From Dipteris shenzhenensis (taxonomy: Eukaryota > Polypodiophyta > Polypodiopsida > Gleicheniales), in assembly GCA_047967505.1 (NCBI GenBank), contig CM106538.1: a stretch of DNA of 64,000 nucleotides. One strand, given 5' to 3'. The notes under the pieces were generated by a model that made no database searches, was not told the origin of the DNA, and worked only from the letters and a program-made list of their open reading frames with translations. The translations under genes were made by a program, and so were the position numbers. Below are positions 23,391 through 34,615 of the stretch, one piece after another. How positions within the stretch are numbered: position 1 is the stretch's first letter; each line of letters starts with the position of its first letter.

Positions 23391-23721
23391 TGTTGAGATA
23401 TCGAGCTCCACTCGCGATATGCCAGGGTGACTGTTGTGCATTTATGTCACCGACTTGTTAACTGGAGATGCGGTTGGTACACCGCCCACGAATAATAGCT
23501 ACACTAGTTCATAGCTCAGTTAGTATGCCACCTTAGTTAGTTGAGTTTGGTTTGAGACCCACATATAGGGTTCTTCTATTTCTTTGTACTAGAGTTCTTT
23601 TGGCTTTCACAACTAAGAAGAGGAAAATTGTTTTCAGCCTCCACCTTTGTGTGTATTCCCCCATTGTGCATGTGAGAAAGCCGCAAGTGAGACTCCTTCC
23701 CTCTCTCCCACTATCTTCACA
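23391..23721 (+). repeat. Copia-A copy 2, 3' LTR
   Basis: 331-bp LTR directly after a CGAGGGGGAG polypurine tract, ending TCTTCACA before target duplication AAGAC. Confidence 0.94.
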
Positions 23722-23726
23722 AAGAC

Positions 23727-24520
23727 AGGTGCAAGGGTGAGAGCAAATTTCAGTTCTTCAAAGCTACGTTGTGCTTCCTTTAACCACCGAAAAGCATCCT
23801 TCTTCAAGAGGTCAGTAAGAGGAGCTGCCCTCTTGGCAAATTTGCGAATAAAGTACCTGTAGAAGGAAGCAAGACCTAAGAATCCTCTCAACTGGGTGGG
23901 ATTTTGTCGTTGTGGCCAATCTTTGATGCATTTCACCTTTGTGGGATCCACCCGAATGCCACGTCTACTCACAATATGCCCCAGGTACTCAACCTCCTTT
24001 GCCATAAAAGTGCATTTGTTGGCTTTTGCATAAAGCTGATGCATCCTCAAATTTCCAACACTTGCTTCACATGCTTAATGCGCTCTTGTCTATCCTTGCT
24101 ATAAATGAGGATATCATCAAAGAAAACCAGCATGCATCTAAAAAGAAGTGGCTGCAATATCTTGTTCATCAGTGTCTAGAAGGTGGCTGGTGCATTAGTC
24201 AATCCAAAAGGCATCACCTTGAATTCATACAAGCCCCGTTCTGTGCAGAAGGCCGTCTTGTGCTCATCTCCTTCTTTCACCCTGATTTGATAGTAACCAG
24301 ACCTCAAATCTATCTTCGTGAAAAACTGAGCACCCTTGAGTTCATCCAACAGGTCATCTATCCTGAGGATTGGAAACCTGTTCTTAATAGTGGCCTTATT
24401 TAAATCCCTGTAATCAATGCACATGCGGTACGATCCATCCTTCTTTACCAAAAGCACTGGAGAGGCAAAAGGAGAAGTGCTATGAGAGATGAAGTTCTTC
24501 TCAAGCAATTCCCTCACACT
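23727..24520 (-). pseudogene. Gypsy reverse transcriptase
   Basis: Minus strand: [66 protein letters not shown], the catalytic FFDDILIYS (24124-24107 codes FFDDIL), then YLGHIVSRRGI and FLGLASFYRYFI. These are the ordered RT motifs of Ty3/Gypsy. The segment ends at LAPVF, where Copia-A copy 2 entered. Upstream protease and gag are missing because LINE sequence begins at about 24527. Confidence 0.92.
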
Positions 24521-24526
24521 ACTATC

Positions 24527-26965
24527 GTACTGATACACAAAGCAGGAGATCTCATGGACACCGGGAACTATCGCACCCTCATGATTGGCCACACACTGGC
24601 CAAGATCTATAGATCGGTACTAGAGAGAGAGATTAGCAGTCATACAGAGGCACGAGGGCAATGAGCACTAGGGTAGGCAAGATTCAGGCAAGATTCAGGA
24701 GGTAGCACTCTACTCTAGACCATATCTTCACTCTGAGGGCTATCATTGAGGAGGCGAGGTCCAGACATCATGGAGTCTACACATGCTTCGTAGACTTTCG
24801 AAAAGCCTTTGACACTGTTACACGATCCCACATGATCAGGAGACCACAGGAGATGCAGATCCCAGAGATGCTGATTTGGGGTGTGATGAGCTTATATGAG
24901 TCAATCAGAGGTAGGGTCCGTGCCCCAGAGGCAGTCTATCGGATTGGGTCGAGAGCACCATTAGGGTGAAGCAGGGCTGCCTTGTCTCACCGACTCTCTT
25001 TGGACTCTACATTGATGAGATTGCATCTTTCATAGATCGCCTAGGTGGCGAGGGCTCATTATTAGGGGATCTCCTCATACAGATATTGTTATATGCCGAT
25101 GATATAGTCCTTATATCCTCTTCAGCAAAGGGGATACAGAGAGATCTGGAGGCATTAGAGGTGTTTTCCAGAGAGAGAGATATGACGGTCAACCTTGGGA
25201 AAACTAAGGTCATGATCTTCAACACCTCACGAGCAGTGACTAACTGACTTACTTTCACCTATCATGGTAAACCAGTGGAGATAGTGCAGTCATACACATA
25301 TTTGGGAGCAGTCTTCACAGGACCCATCTTCACAATGAAACATGCAGTCCAGGCAAGACTCACACGAGGGCGTAGTGCTTTGGCTAGACTAGAGCGGCAG
25401 TGTTTCGAGGCGCACTTCTAGGATCCACCGACAAAGGACTGGCTTTTCGCCACACTAGTGCGGCTGACTGTCATGTATGCAGCACCTTTCTGGGGGTGGG
25501 ATCTTCCGAGGACAAATTGGAGGAGCTTGGAGCGGCTACAGGTGACGATGGGATCCAGAATGATCTGATCTAAGCCCTGAGTTCCACATGAGATAGTACA
25601 GGTAGAGTTCACCATGACACCTCTCCACGTTGATGCTATCTTTCAGACACTGACTTTCATCCACAGAGTCTGGGACTCATCCCATTGGAGACTTCCGAGG
25701 TTGGCCCTAGAGTCATCCAAATGACTCGTAGAGAGCAGGGCAGACATATGGTATGCACGCATATCTACATGGCTTGCCAGGCACGGTATCCAGATGGACA
25801 GGCTTCCCCCCTTTCAGTACAGCATGGATGCACCTCATGAGTCAATCCCGCGAGATGAGATCAACCGTATCATATAGTTAGACCTCCTCCAGCTTCACAC
25901 ATCCCAGACTTGGGGGGGGACCACGAGCTTCCCACCAAGACCCAGTTTTATCGCGACCACTTCCTAAGAGTATCAGAGGAGGGATTCGTTATCAGACCTT
26001 AGTATCTCGAGGATAGCGGAGTATCTCATGCATTGATGCGGGTTTCATCCCATCAGCTCAGGATTGAGGCAAGGAGGGTAGCGGGTATACTTAGAGAGCA
26101 GCGGGTCTGCACGCTATGTACGCTGGGGGCGGTTGAGACAGAGGAGCATTTTCTTTGTGTTTGCCCAACCTACTACAAGATTCGGGGACGCTACCAATAT
26201 CTCTACCTAGAGGGGAGTGGCTTTAGTCCTTTGTCTCAACTGATCCATTTCCACGACCAGGTCTCTATCGGGCTTTATCTAATGGAGATGCGACGACAGA
26301 GGGAGATGCTTCTATGACAAATCAGAGAAAAGAGCAGCACGGGATGGTCAGAGACCACTACAGGACCTAGAGGGTGACCAGGCACAGCGGCACAACACAG
26401 ACTTCTATGCATTTGAGTCAGCCCTCGAACACAGTGGAGTGGAGGAAGAGGAGCTAGCTGATATGAGAGTAGTTTGGATGAGCAACCAGCACAGTACCAC
26501 CGAGAGAGGGGCGCAGAGGCCACATGTGCAATAGAGAGGCCCCAGAGTACACTCTATTGAGTTCCGACCTATCACACCTTTCCTCAGGGGAGACCGATAG
26601 AGACGAGGGGTCACTCTAGACATAGCCCAGAGGATCCAGAGAGCGAGGAGACCTCGCCCCCCATCGCAATGCAAGAGAGCTTGACAGACGCAGATACGAG
26701 ACATTTTTGCAACCCACCAGAGAGCCATCACTGTACCAGGCTTCGGTTTCATCCCAACGCCTAGATAGATTGATTGATATGATTATGATTATGATTATGA
26801 TTATGATTCTATTAGCATAAACTAGTACTCAGTAGTACTCAGCAAGGGTCCTAGCATACCCTTTGCTTCAGCCCACGGAGGCTTGTATGAGTTCGCTTTT
26901 CTGTGCACTTTGTCCCATAGGCCCCGCAAGGTCTCCCGTGGACATTAATATATCTTTCTTTCTCC
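24527..26965 (+). mobile_element. 5'-truncated LINE with RT and zf-RVT
   Basis: A non-LTR retrotransposon lacking ORF1 and the endonuclease. RT begins [20 protein letters not shown] and includes FVDFRKAFDTV, KQGCLVSPTLFGLY and the catalytic LLYADDIVLIS near 25092. The zf-RVT region reads CTLCTLGAVETEEHFLCVCP near 26110. A C-terminal tail with DFYAFES, VHSIEFRPITPF and PGFGFIPTP follows to about 26765. The 3' end has a (GATTAT)n tract at 26779-26808 and finishes TTAATATATCTTTCTTTC. Many stops and shifts (25245, 26317) mark decay. Confidence 0.88.
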
Positions 26966-26987
26966 CTCTCAATGTGGTGTGCGTGAG

Positions 26988-27024
<37 letters not shown>

Positions 27025-28170
27025 CTCTATTCATTTCCGCTGCACTTCTCACATGGTATCAAAGCTACGGTTGGCTAGAGACCTGAGGAGCGGAGGAGTG
27101 TTGAGCCATCATACAGAGAGAGGTTTTAGGAAGTTGTTCGAAGGTGTCTTTGAGAAGGAGCGTGTGTGAGGAGTGGACTGTTCGGGTGACCAGCAAGGGG
27201 TGACTTTGAAGGGTGTTTTCAGATCAGAGAGGAGGTGTTCCCGAGGGATGGATAGCTAGGATTGAAGACACATTAGCCTGCCAGCCCCTTCATCCTCTTC
27301 TCCAGCCCTCTTTTTTAACCTTATGTTCCCCTCTATCCCATCCACCTTCTCTTCACTTTGACATGGCGACTTTGTCTGAGATGGCAAAGAACTAGACAAA
27401 AATCGTAGATTTGCCCACGTTCTTGATTGACCGTCAGTTGGATGGGCTCAATTACGTAGTCTAGTGGGTGATGCTAGAGTCTGTTCTACAATCGTATGAT
27501 TTGTCAGATTTCATATTGATAGGAGTTCCCAAACCCGATCCCCTTGCGTCCAATCTTGGCATCCTGGAGTAAAAGGAGGCGGAGTCCATGTCTCAGCTCT
27601 AGGACGCATGTGAATGCAAGGGTAAGGTCGTTGATTTTCCTTAACTGTACTCCTTAGGTGATTAATCCCGTGAAGCACATGATGGTGGCCAAGAGTATAT
27701 GGGAGCACTCGACGTCCCTGTATAATCGAACCTCTCCCATGAAGAGGTTTCTTTGGAAGTCCAAATGAGATGGTTGGATCCCAAGAAGTCTTCATCGGTG
27801 TAGGAGCGCATCAACAAGCTACAGGAACTTCAGCAGGAGATCCTCCAGGCAGGGAAACATATATCGTTCAAGGAGGTGGCCATAAATCTCGTCCCAGTTA
27901 TCCTCTCAGTATGGAGCCCTCTATTCGTCCTTGATTACAAGTGGAAGGATGAATGCATTGACCTGGGAGGAATTGGTCCCGATGGTGCTTGACAAGTAGG
28001 AGAGATTTGTAGATTGTACCTATGAGAGTTAGCCTGAGGCTTTGGTAGTTGAGCAGAAGGATAGAAGCACTTGACAACTGAAGAACTGGAAGCACTCAAG
28101 GCGTCACGTACATGTAATTGATGTGCCTGAAAGGTCATTATTGGCGTTCCGGTTTAGGGTTTTTGTCTAT
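26966..28170 (+). mobile_element. Copia-C copy 3: LTR end, leader and gag
   Basis: Only the last part of the LTR is present (to 27053, with a (CT)n tract at 26991-27022), then a primer site TGGTATCAAAGC at 27054-27065 (one mismatch). The leader contains GGAGCGGAGGAGTG, and gag starts MATLSEMAKN at 27363. Gag is broken by stops but shows KKSSSV, INKLQELQQEILQ and ISFKEVAINLVPVILSVW near 27780-27915. It ends inside the zinc knuckle at about 28160. Confidence 0.78.
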
Positions 28171-28791
28171 AGCGACCAGCGGCCCTATTTTCTGCGCCAT
28201 TTTGACCTCCACCTACTCCCTCCCGCCTACTCCTCCAACTAGCGGCTCTCCTACTACTCTTTCCCTCCCTCCTTCCATCCAACTCCTCCCTCCCTCCATC
28301 GTTATACCCCATCCTTCCATCTACTCCCTCTCCATCCAACAACTCCCTCCCTCCATCCATCTACTCTTGCTTCAGCCCCCTCCCTTCCCTCAAGCCTCAA
28401 GGCTCAAGCCCTCTCCCGAGTCCCGTTCCTCAGGCCTCAAGGCTCAGCCCTCTCCTCCTGCTTGCTTGCAAAAGGTAGAGCCAGGGCGGGTGTAGATAGG
28501 CTCAAACGAGTGTGAGTTTTATATTTATATATATTTTTTCTAGAGGATGCTTTTGAGAAAGCTCTCCACATTGACTCACACGGGTCAAGAGTAAAAGGGC
28601 ATGTCACACGTGCTTCATACTCACTCAAATAGTCCTTTTAGAAGGACCTTGAAAGCTATCCAATTTCTCTACATACACCCATCACTTTTTTTGAAATAAC
28701 TTAGTAAACTTTTGTTGTCTAGTATAAAATGTCAAACTCTATCTCTCATTTATGGAAGTTGTGTTGCATTTTACAATCTCCCACCCGATTC

Positions 28792-28833
<42 letters not shown>

Positions 28834-29689
28834 GTTGTATGGGATGCCAAGGGCAACCAGCGGCCTTTGCTAAATAGGTCCTCTGTGTTACTTGTTAAAA
28901 CTCTGTCTTTGGTCATGCACATCATGTTCCACCAATTTTCTAAATAGACAACAGATGGTAGCAAATAGCGTACAGAATTCAAGTGGCAGATGCACACTAG
29001 AATCAATGCAAATAGAGAGCAACAGATCACTGACACATGATAAAGCAATAGTGGAGAGAAGGATTACAAGTGATGTAAAAGATAGTAGCCAAGACAAGCT
29101 GCAACAAACTTGTGGAAGCTAAGCATGTGGACAGTGCATAGCAAACACATGGCAAGAACAAAAATGGATGGACAAATAAAGGGGAGGTAATAAGACCCTT
29201 CCTAAGTTTAAAATTCACACACAAAAAATGAATTGTGAAATACAAATCCTCCAAGGTAAGCCATGCAAGGAGCAAGTGTTCTGATTAATCAACATGGAAT
29301 CAAGGAGATCTCCATGCAATGAAGCTATGAAAGGACCAGGAAGCCCCACCCCTTGGAAAAATGGACCACATGCAAGCTGCCCCATGCATCATGAATCCAA
29401 ATATGCATTGGAGCCCTCAGATTACAAAGGGGTCATGTGAAGATGGAAATCGATGGTAGTTAGAACCCGACTCATGATTGAGGGGGGCTATTGAAGTGTG
29501 TGCAATCATGAGTGCATGGATGGTCCAAGTATTAATAGGGAGAGAGCTAACCGGGAACCTCACCTCTCAATGACATGTGGAAAATGGTACAATGGATTAA
29601 TCCCACTTACAAAAGAGGGCCTAAAGTTGAAGGCATATAGGTTAACAAAGAGCTAGATAGGAGAGTGTGGTTTGCATGCAAGGAGAGGT
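28171..29689. other. Region without recognised genes
   Basis: 28200-28470 is pyrimidine-rich with CTCCCTCCATC and CCTCAAGGCTCA repeats, like a plant 5' leader. A pure (CT)n microsatellite runs 28796-28831. The rest shows no coding motif. Two AT-rich stretches are near 28500-28540 and 28670-28730. Confidence 0.6.
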
Positions 29690-30290
29690 AGCCCTAGCGC
29701 TTGCATAACACGGGGTACCGGGATGGGAGTGGTCTTAAGTCTCCAGCTAAACGTAAGCGTGTAGAGGAGCAGCTTGGTAGAGGAAAGAGTACCCAAGTTG
29801 GAAGTGGAGATGCAGTGTCGAAGTCGGATAGGACGGAGAAATCAGAGCAAGGTGATGCCCCAGGCGCACAGTCCTCTGCAGAAATCTTGGCACACAAAAT
29901 GGTTCTCTCCACTGGAGGTGGAAGAGGCGTCCAGATTGCTACAGGCAGAGATTGAGCGTCGCACCAAAGACTCTGAAAGAAAAGGCTGGCTAGAAGCTGG
30001 CATGAGTGGAGGAAGTCATGCCAAAGACCTTGAAAGAAAAGGCTCGCTCGGTCACATGCGAAATACAACTGGAGGAAGTCATGCCGGAACTGGAACGGTT
30101 GGCACGGGGCGGGCTCTACCTCTTTTTCCGGTCGCATCCCATCATTGGATGAACTGCAGCAGTTTCTCACGTATTAGTGTGATCTATCACAAGATGCTTA
30201 CACTGCGGGGACGAGCATTTTCTGAGCGAAATCTTCCGAGCGTCCGAGCGAAGGAAAAAAAAAGCTTCCAACTATGCATAAATATGGCAA
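29690..30290 (+). pseudogene. Possible N-terminal part of a LINE ORF1
   Basis: An open frame from 29774 reads EVEEASRLLQAEIERRTKDS and related hydrophilic, Lys/Arg/Glu-rich sequence. A second frame near 30135 reads IPSLDELQQFLTY and LSQDAYTAG. A 57-63 bp tandem duplication (AAAGAC...GAAAGAAAAGGCT) spans about 29963-30082. The ORF1 C-terminal part with its zinc knuckle is at 31225-31889, separated by AT-rich DNA. The link is my inference from spacing and composition; no diagnostic domain is visible. Confidence 0.35.
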
Positions 30291-30479
30291 AAATCGATCA
30301 AAAGAAAACATAGTTTCACTTAGAAATATGCAAAGTATTATAGCAATGCCTATTTTATACAAAAATCTTTAGGTGAATCTATAGGAATGGTGAGAGCATA
30401 ATGGGATGGCTTTTGAAGAAACCCACATGTAGAGTAGACTTCTCTATGAAAATTCCCTAATGATCCTTCTTACAACTTT

Positions 30480-30660
30480 TACTTAATAGGGGGTGACATT
30501 GAAAACCCTCTCTCAACCTATCTTCATGAAAGAGTTTCTTCAAAGAAAACTCATTGAAGCAAGCCATTCAGGTAGTTTCGCTAGCGAAACCCCTTTGAAG
30601 CAAGTCTCCCAAGGTAGTTTCGCTGGCGAAACTACCTTGGACAGCACTTTTAAAAGTGAC
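30480..30660. repeat. Cluster of palindromes
   Basis: 30609-30640 is a near-perfect hairpin: arms CCAAGGTAGTTTCGC and GCGAAACTACCTTGG around a TG loop. 30575-30590 holds GTTTCGCTAGCGAAAC, a 16-bp palindrome, in a diverged direct repeat of the same unit. 30645-30658 is CACTTTTAAAAGTG. Three dyads within 90 bp is unusual for this AT-rich region. Confidence 0.9.
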
Positions 30661-31224
30661 ATAACTTTCATATCCAATGTCCAAATATAGTCATTCAACC
30701 ACTCAAATTGATCGGAACACCCCATTTGAGCACATCTATGAAGTTATATTTTGGAAAATCTTTCATATATAGTATTAAATATTACATGTATTTTATGAGA
30801 GTGATATATAAGCCCAAGTTAATACTTATTTATAGTAATTTAAATTTCTTTAAAAACATGTCCATAAATATGCTATAAACACACTAAAAAGATATTGCCA
30901 TATGATATAAATGTGTTAATAAGTAATTATATATGCATAGTATTATTACATTGAGAGTGATTATGAGGAATGTTTCTTAAAGGAATCAACACTTTTTAAA
31001 GGTAATAACAGGGGTACAAAGGGATGTCTCTAAATAAGAAAATTATGTTGTGTAAAAATGCATGAGTGACTAGTCTATATATTTTTATGATAAAGGGATC
31101 TAGTTCTAGTGAAAATAAAAGTGTAAAAACCATGTTTCCTAAAGAAAAACATTTTTAAAAATCTTTTGAAAAACACGCTCGGATAAACCTGCTCATAGGT
31201 TTTTGCTCGTAAAATTGACGCATC
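30661..31224. other. AT-rich spacer
   Basis: No open frame with recognisable motifs and no repeat structure seen. It separates the two LINE ORF1-like segments. Confidence 0.5.
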
Positions 31225-31889
31225 CTTACACTGCGACATTCCTGGAAAAGGGTTTTTCCTGTCAAATGTATCTCCGAGCCGGTCTGCAACGATATGCTGG
31301 GGAAGCCATTCATGTTTTGCTAGAGCGACAGTTCTGGCAATCCCGTGGAGTCCTTCCTTCTCCATCGAGGAGTTCCTATTTCATGACTACCCGGTCTAGG
31401 CGATGCAATCGAAAAGCTGGCAACTACGCTGGGTAGAGTTCTGCTTATTCCGCCTTCAGCTAGAGCTCCGTTTGGAAGGAAAGAGTATGGATCCTCTGGG
31501 ATAGGGCGCAGCCAACGCCAGACTTCATCGAAGCGCAGCTCCCGGGCAGCCTCATACTCCCCATCCAGGTTACGTTTGGGTTCTTTCCAGATGCGTGTTT
31601 TGTCTGTAGGAAAGTTGGCCACTTTGCTAGAGCGTGCCCCGATAGATCGGCGAACACAGCTCTGGCGCGAGGTGACAAGACGGATCAAGACCCTTCCACT
31701 AAGGACAAAGGCCAAGATGCTGCTAGCGATTCCAAGCCACTACAGGAGCCCCCAGCGCATCAGTCGATTGATCGAGAGGTCGATTCGGAGGATGTCACGG
31801 AGGTCGTCCCATCAGGTGACGGATGGAAGGTTGTCAATAAGAAAGGTAAGCCTGAGCTATGGCGGGCTGCTGTAGTGAGCGGAAATTAA
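31225..31889 (+). pseudogene. LINE ORF1 remnant with CCHC knuckle
   Basis: The segment AIPWSPSFSIEEFLFHDYPV near 31335-31400 matches the DUF4283-type region of plant LINE ORF1. A continuous frame from 31463 reads VWKERVWILWDRAQPTPDFI, then a zinc knuckle CFVCRKVGHFARAC at 31596-31637 and an acidic tail ending GWKVVNKKGKPELW with TAA at 31887-31889. ORF1 binds RNA in LINE particles. The frame lacks an ATG and a stop cuts it near 31460, so it is a relic. Confidence 0.72.
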
Positions 31890-32159
31890 CATAGGATGAG
31901 CAGCTTCTTCAATGTAGCATTAGCTTCTTCAACGTAGTACAAATCTGAGCACCCCTTCCCCTTGCTTCAATTTCCTCAGCTTCTCCCTTCAGCATGTCTG
32001 ATTATACCACCCATTTTGGTGTCTATTCTGTCTCCCTAGGTGACCACGGCTATGACAACCACCACAGGGGCGATTAGTCACCCCATCAAGTTGCTGTTTA
32101 AAAGGAAGGCTTCATCATAGAGAGGTGGAAAGGGAATTAGCTTCTATTTAAAATTTTGT

Positions 32160-32837
32160 GAAGAACAGGCAATGGAAGCCCCAGATTTGAGCGGTTGCCA
32201 GGAGTTGCAGGTGGTGAGAGTTGAGGAAGACAGGGTGTTTAAGGGAATTCCCAAGTTGGGAAACAGGAGTATGCTAAGAAAACTAACACTCTCCTTTTAG
32301 GGTTGCACAGGGTTGAGTTGGTGCCCCCCGACTTAAGCGGCCTAGTAAACCTTAGATATTTGTCTCTAAAGCATTGTCCGAGTTTGGTGCACTTGAGTGG
32401 CATCTAGGAGGGGCATTGTTGAGCCTTAACTTATACAATTGCATGCACTTCACAAGTTTCAATGAAATCCCCACCTTGAGGGCATTGGAGAGGCTTACCA
32501 TAAGCCAATGCCAGCACTTGACAAGTTTGAATGGCATCGACAATCTTACCACCCTCATAGAGATAAGAATCGAGATATGTCACGCCTTGGAAGAGGTGCC
32601 ATTGTTGTCCAAATTAAGCCAATTGGAGGATTTGCGCATGTGGGGGCTCACAAGCTTGCGGCGTTGTCCTCTAGACCCCGATCAAGAGTTGCCCATCTGT
32701 CTCAAGATTCTGGAGATAAACGCGTGTTGGTTTCTAAGCAGGGATGAGGGCCTACTATCGAGATGGTTCAACAAGCAAGATCTCCCTACTTTCCTTCATG
32801 GTGTCTTCACAATAGCCTTTGCGAAATGTTTTTAGGT
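32160..32837 (+). pseudogene. Leucine-rich repeat fragment of an NLR-type gene
   Basis: From 32374 an open frame has repeating LRRs of about 23-24 residues: LLSLNLYNCMHFTSFNEIPT, LRALERLTISQCQHLTSLNG, LTTLIEIRIEICHALEEVP and LSQLEDLRMWGLTSLRRCP. Upstream frames read LVNLRYLSLKHCPSLVHLSG and IPKLGNRSMLRKLTLSF, separated by a stop and shift near 32300 and 32405. The pattern fits the LRR domain of a plant disease-resistance (NLR) gene. No NB-ARC or TIR/CC part is next to it. It ends at 32833-32835. Confidence 0.75.
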
Positions 32838-32933
32838 AATAATATGCCCCTTCACTTCTGTCTCCCCCCCCCTCCCCCCCTCCCAAACCAAAAAATATAA
32901 ACTATAAAAAAAGGTAAAAGAGCCAAATATTTT

Positions 32934-33164
32934 TCTCTTTCACATATCAATAAGGATTTAAAAATGATATTGAGCGTCAAGTGTGGTATGGCTTCCCAAA
33001 CAAAAAAAGACTTTACTAATTTTAGTCCCCATCCAAATACCTTTTATCTTTTACATATAAACAAGGATTAAAAATTGACCTTGGGCATAAGGTGTGGTAT
33101 GGTTCCCAAAAAAAACAATGGGTCTTCACAAATTTTAGTCTCAATTCATAATACCTTCAAATTT
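32934..33164. repeat. Diverged tandem duplication of about 115 bp
   Basis: Two units share TTTTAGTC, GGTGTGGTATGG/AGTGTGGTATGG, TTCCCAAA and CACATAT/TACATAT in the same order. The first spans about 32934-33047, the second about 33048-33164. They lie between the LRR fragment and the Copia LTR; a homopolymer C tract is at 32863-32883. Confidence 0.7.
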
Positions 33165-33241
33165 CTTGGAAGGAGAATCCAAATGTATATAGTTTGACAA
33201 ATTTGGATTTAATTTGCAAAAATTTTACCAAAGGTTTCATT

Positions 33242-33414
33242 TGTGGGGGTTAAAGGTCACTGCGCCTTTACCTCGGTTATGTACAATACTCAAACACATA
33301 TAAATGAATGAAAAAGAAGATTAGGGTGGTTCTGCACGCACCAAAACTTGTGTGACTCTCTGTCTCTCTGTCTCTCTCTCTCTTCCGTTCTTACTTCCGT
33401 TGAGAGCACTCTCA
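33242..33414 (+). repeat. Copia-B-like 5' LTR
   Basis: 173-bp LTR, TGTGGGGG...CTCTCA, near-identical to 43320-43504 apart from the CT tract and a few substitutions. Confidence 0.85.
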
Positions 33415-34615
33415 ACTCGTATTAGAGCCCGGGTGATCTAGCTGAGCATGCGTGAATGCTTGAAGCTCAACAATTCTGTGGGAGGAAGGAGAAGCTTTGT
33501 GGGAAGCTTTATGGGTGACTTTACTTGCATCCGAGTGTGTAGAGACCTTGGAGGAACCTTTGGAAAAGTCAATTTGGTTTTGCGAAGTGGTTTTGAGAGC
33601 TTGTTAAGTGTTTTCAAAGAAAAAGTCATTTTTTGAGCTTTTCCCTGTTCTGTTCGATGACAGAGACTCCGTATTGACTTGTAGAGGCAACTATTGCTTG
33701 CTTTTGATATCCACTTCACTTCAAGAGCTTGGAAACACCTTCATTCTTGAATCTGGGATCATATTATTGAATTTATGACTCACTGTGTCAGTTTCTGCGT
33801 TTTTCAGCCTGGGTATTGGAACTCAAGTTTGGAGCAACCATTTGCAGATTTGTCAGTTCCGGTGGACTTAGGAGATCCTAAAACTTCTATGTTGCTCATC
33901 ATTTGCACTCCGGTGGAGTTTACAAATAGCTCTGTTTTCAAAAACGTTTTTCAATCCGTGTGTTGGATCCAGTGATTGAGACCACGGTTTTCAAAACCGT
34001 CTGTCCCATTGCGTTCCGGACGTCCAAAAACCCCTGCTTGTCAGTTCTTACGTGATTCGGTGGAGGATTTTCAGAGTTATAGATCTCTGTGTATTCGACT
34101 TCGTCTCTGTTATGCATTTTTCATTCTAAGGTTTTGAAACCTTAGATTTATGCCACATGGTAGTGGATAAGTGTTGACTCCCATTTCTTACTTATCGGTT
34201 GGGATTTTGAAGTTCCGACAGAAGAGAGATATTTGCAGATTTTCTTGCTGAGTCCGATTATGCAATGGCGCCCATGTTTTGAGGCATCTCAGGTTCTATT
34301 TTTAGTAGCGGTCTTTTCCGTGGGACCATATGCTCTCTTGGATGAGATATTATTAATGCATATGCTAGTGGACGGTATTTATGCTTGGTCATTTGGCACT
34401 TATTGGCATTTTGGATTGCCATTGCAGTTGGTATTTTCTTTTGGGCCAGATTTGCTCATATGGATGCATAGTATATGCACATGAGTCAGATGCTTTGAGC
34501 TTTAAGTTTTGGTGATATTTCAGTCTATTGTGGCATACACATTTGGGTGCACTTGGTATTTGGTGTGATTCTCTCTTACAAGCACTAGCAATTGGGATTT
34601 TGCTTTATTTGCATC

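Larger units (their letters stand above)
18201..23721 (+). mobile_element. Complete Copia-A LTR retrotransposon, copy 2
   Basis: 5' LTR 18201-18531, primer site 18532-18543, gag, pol, polypurine tract and 3' LTR 23391-23721. The 5-bp target duplication AAGAC is at 18196-18200 and 23722-23726. It interrupts the minus-strand Gypsy element between RT and RNase H. Its LTRs differ at only a few positions, so insertion is fairly recent compared with its damaged coding region. It is close to copy 1 over the whole length. Confidence 0.95.
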
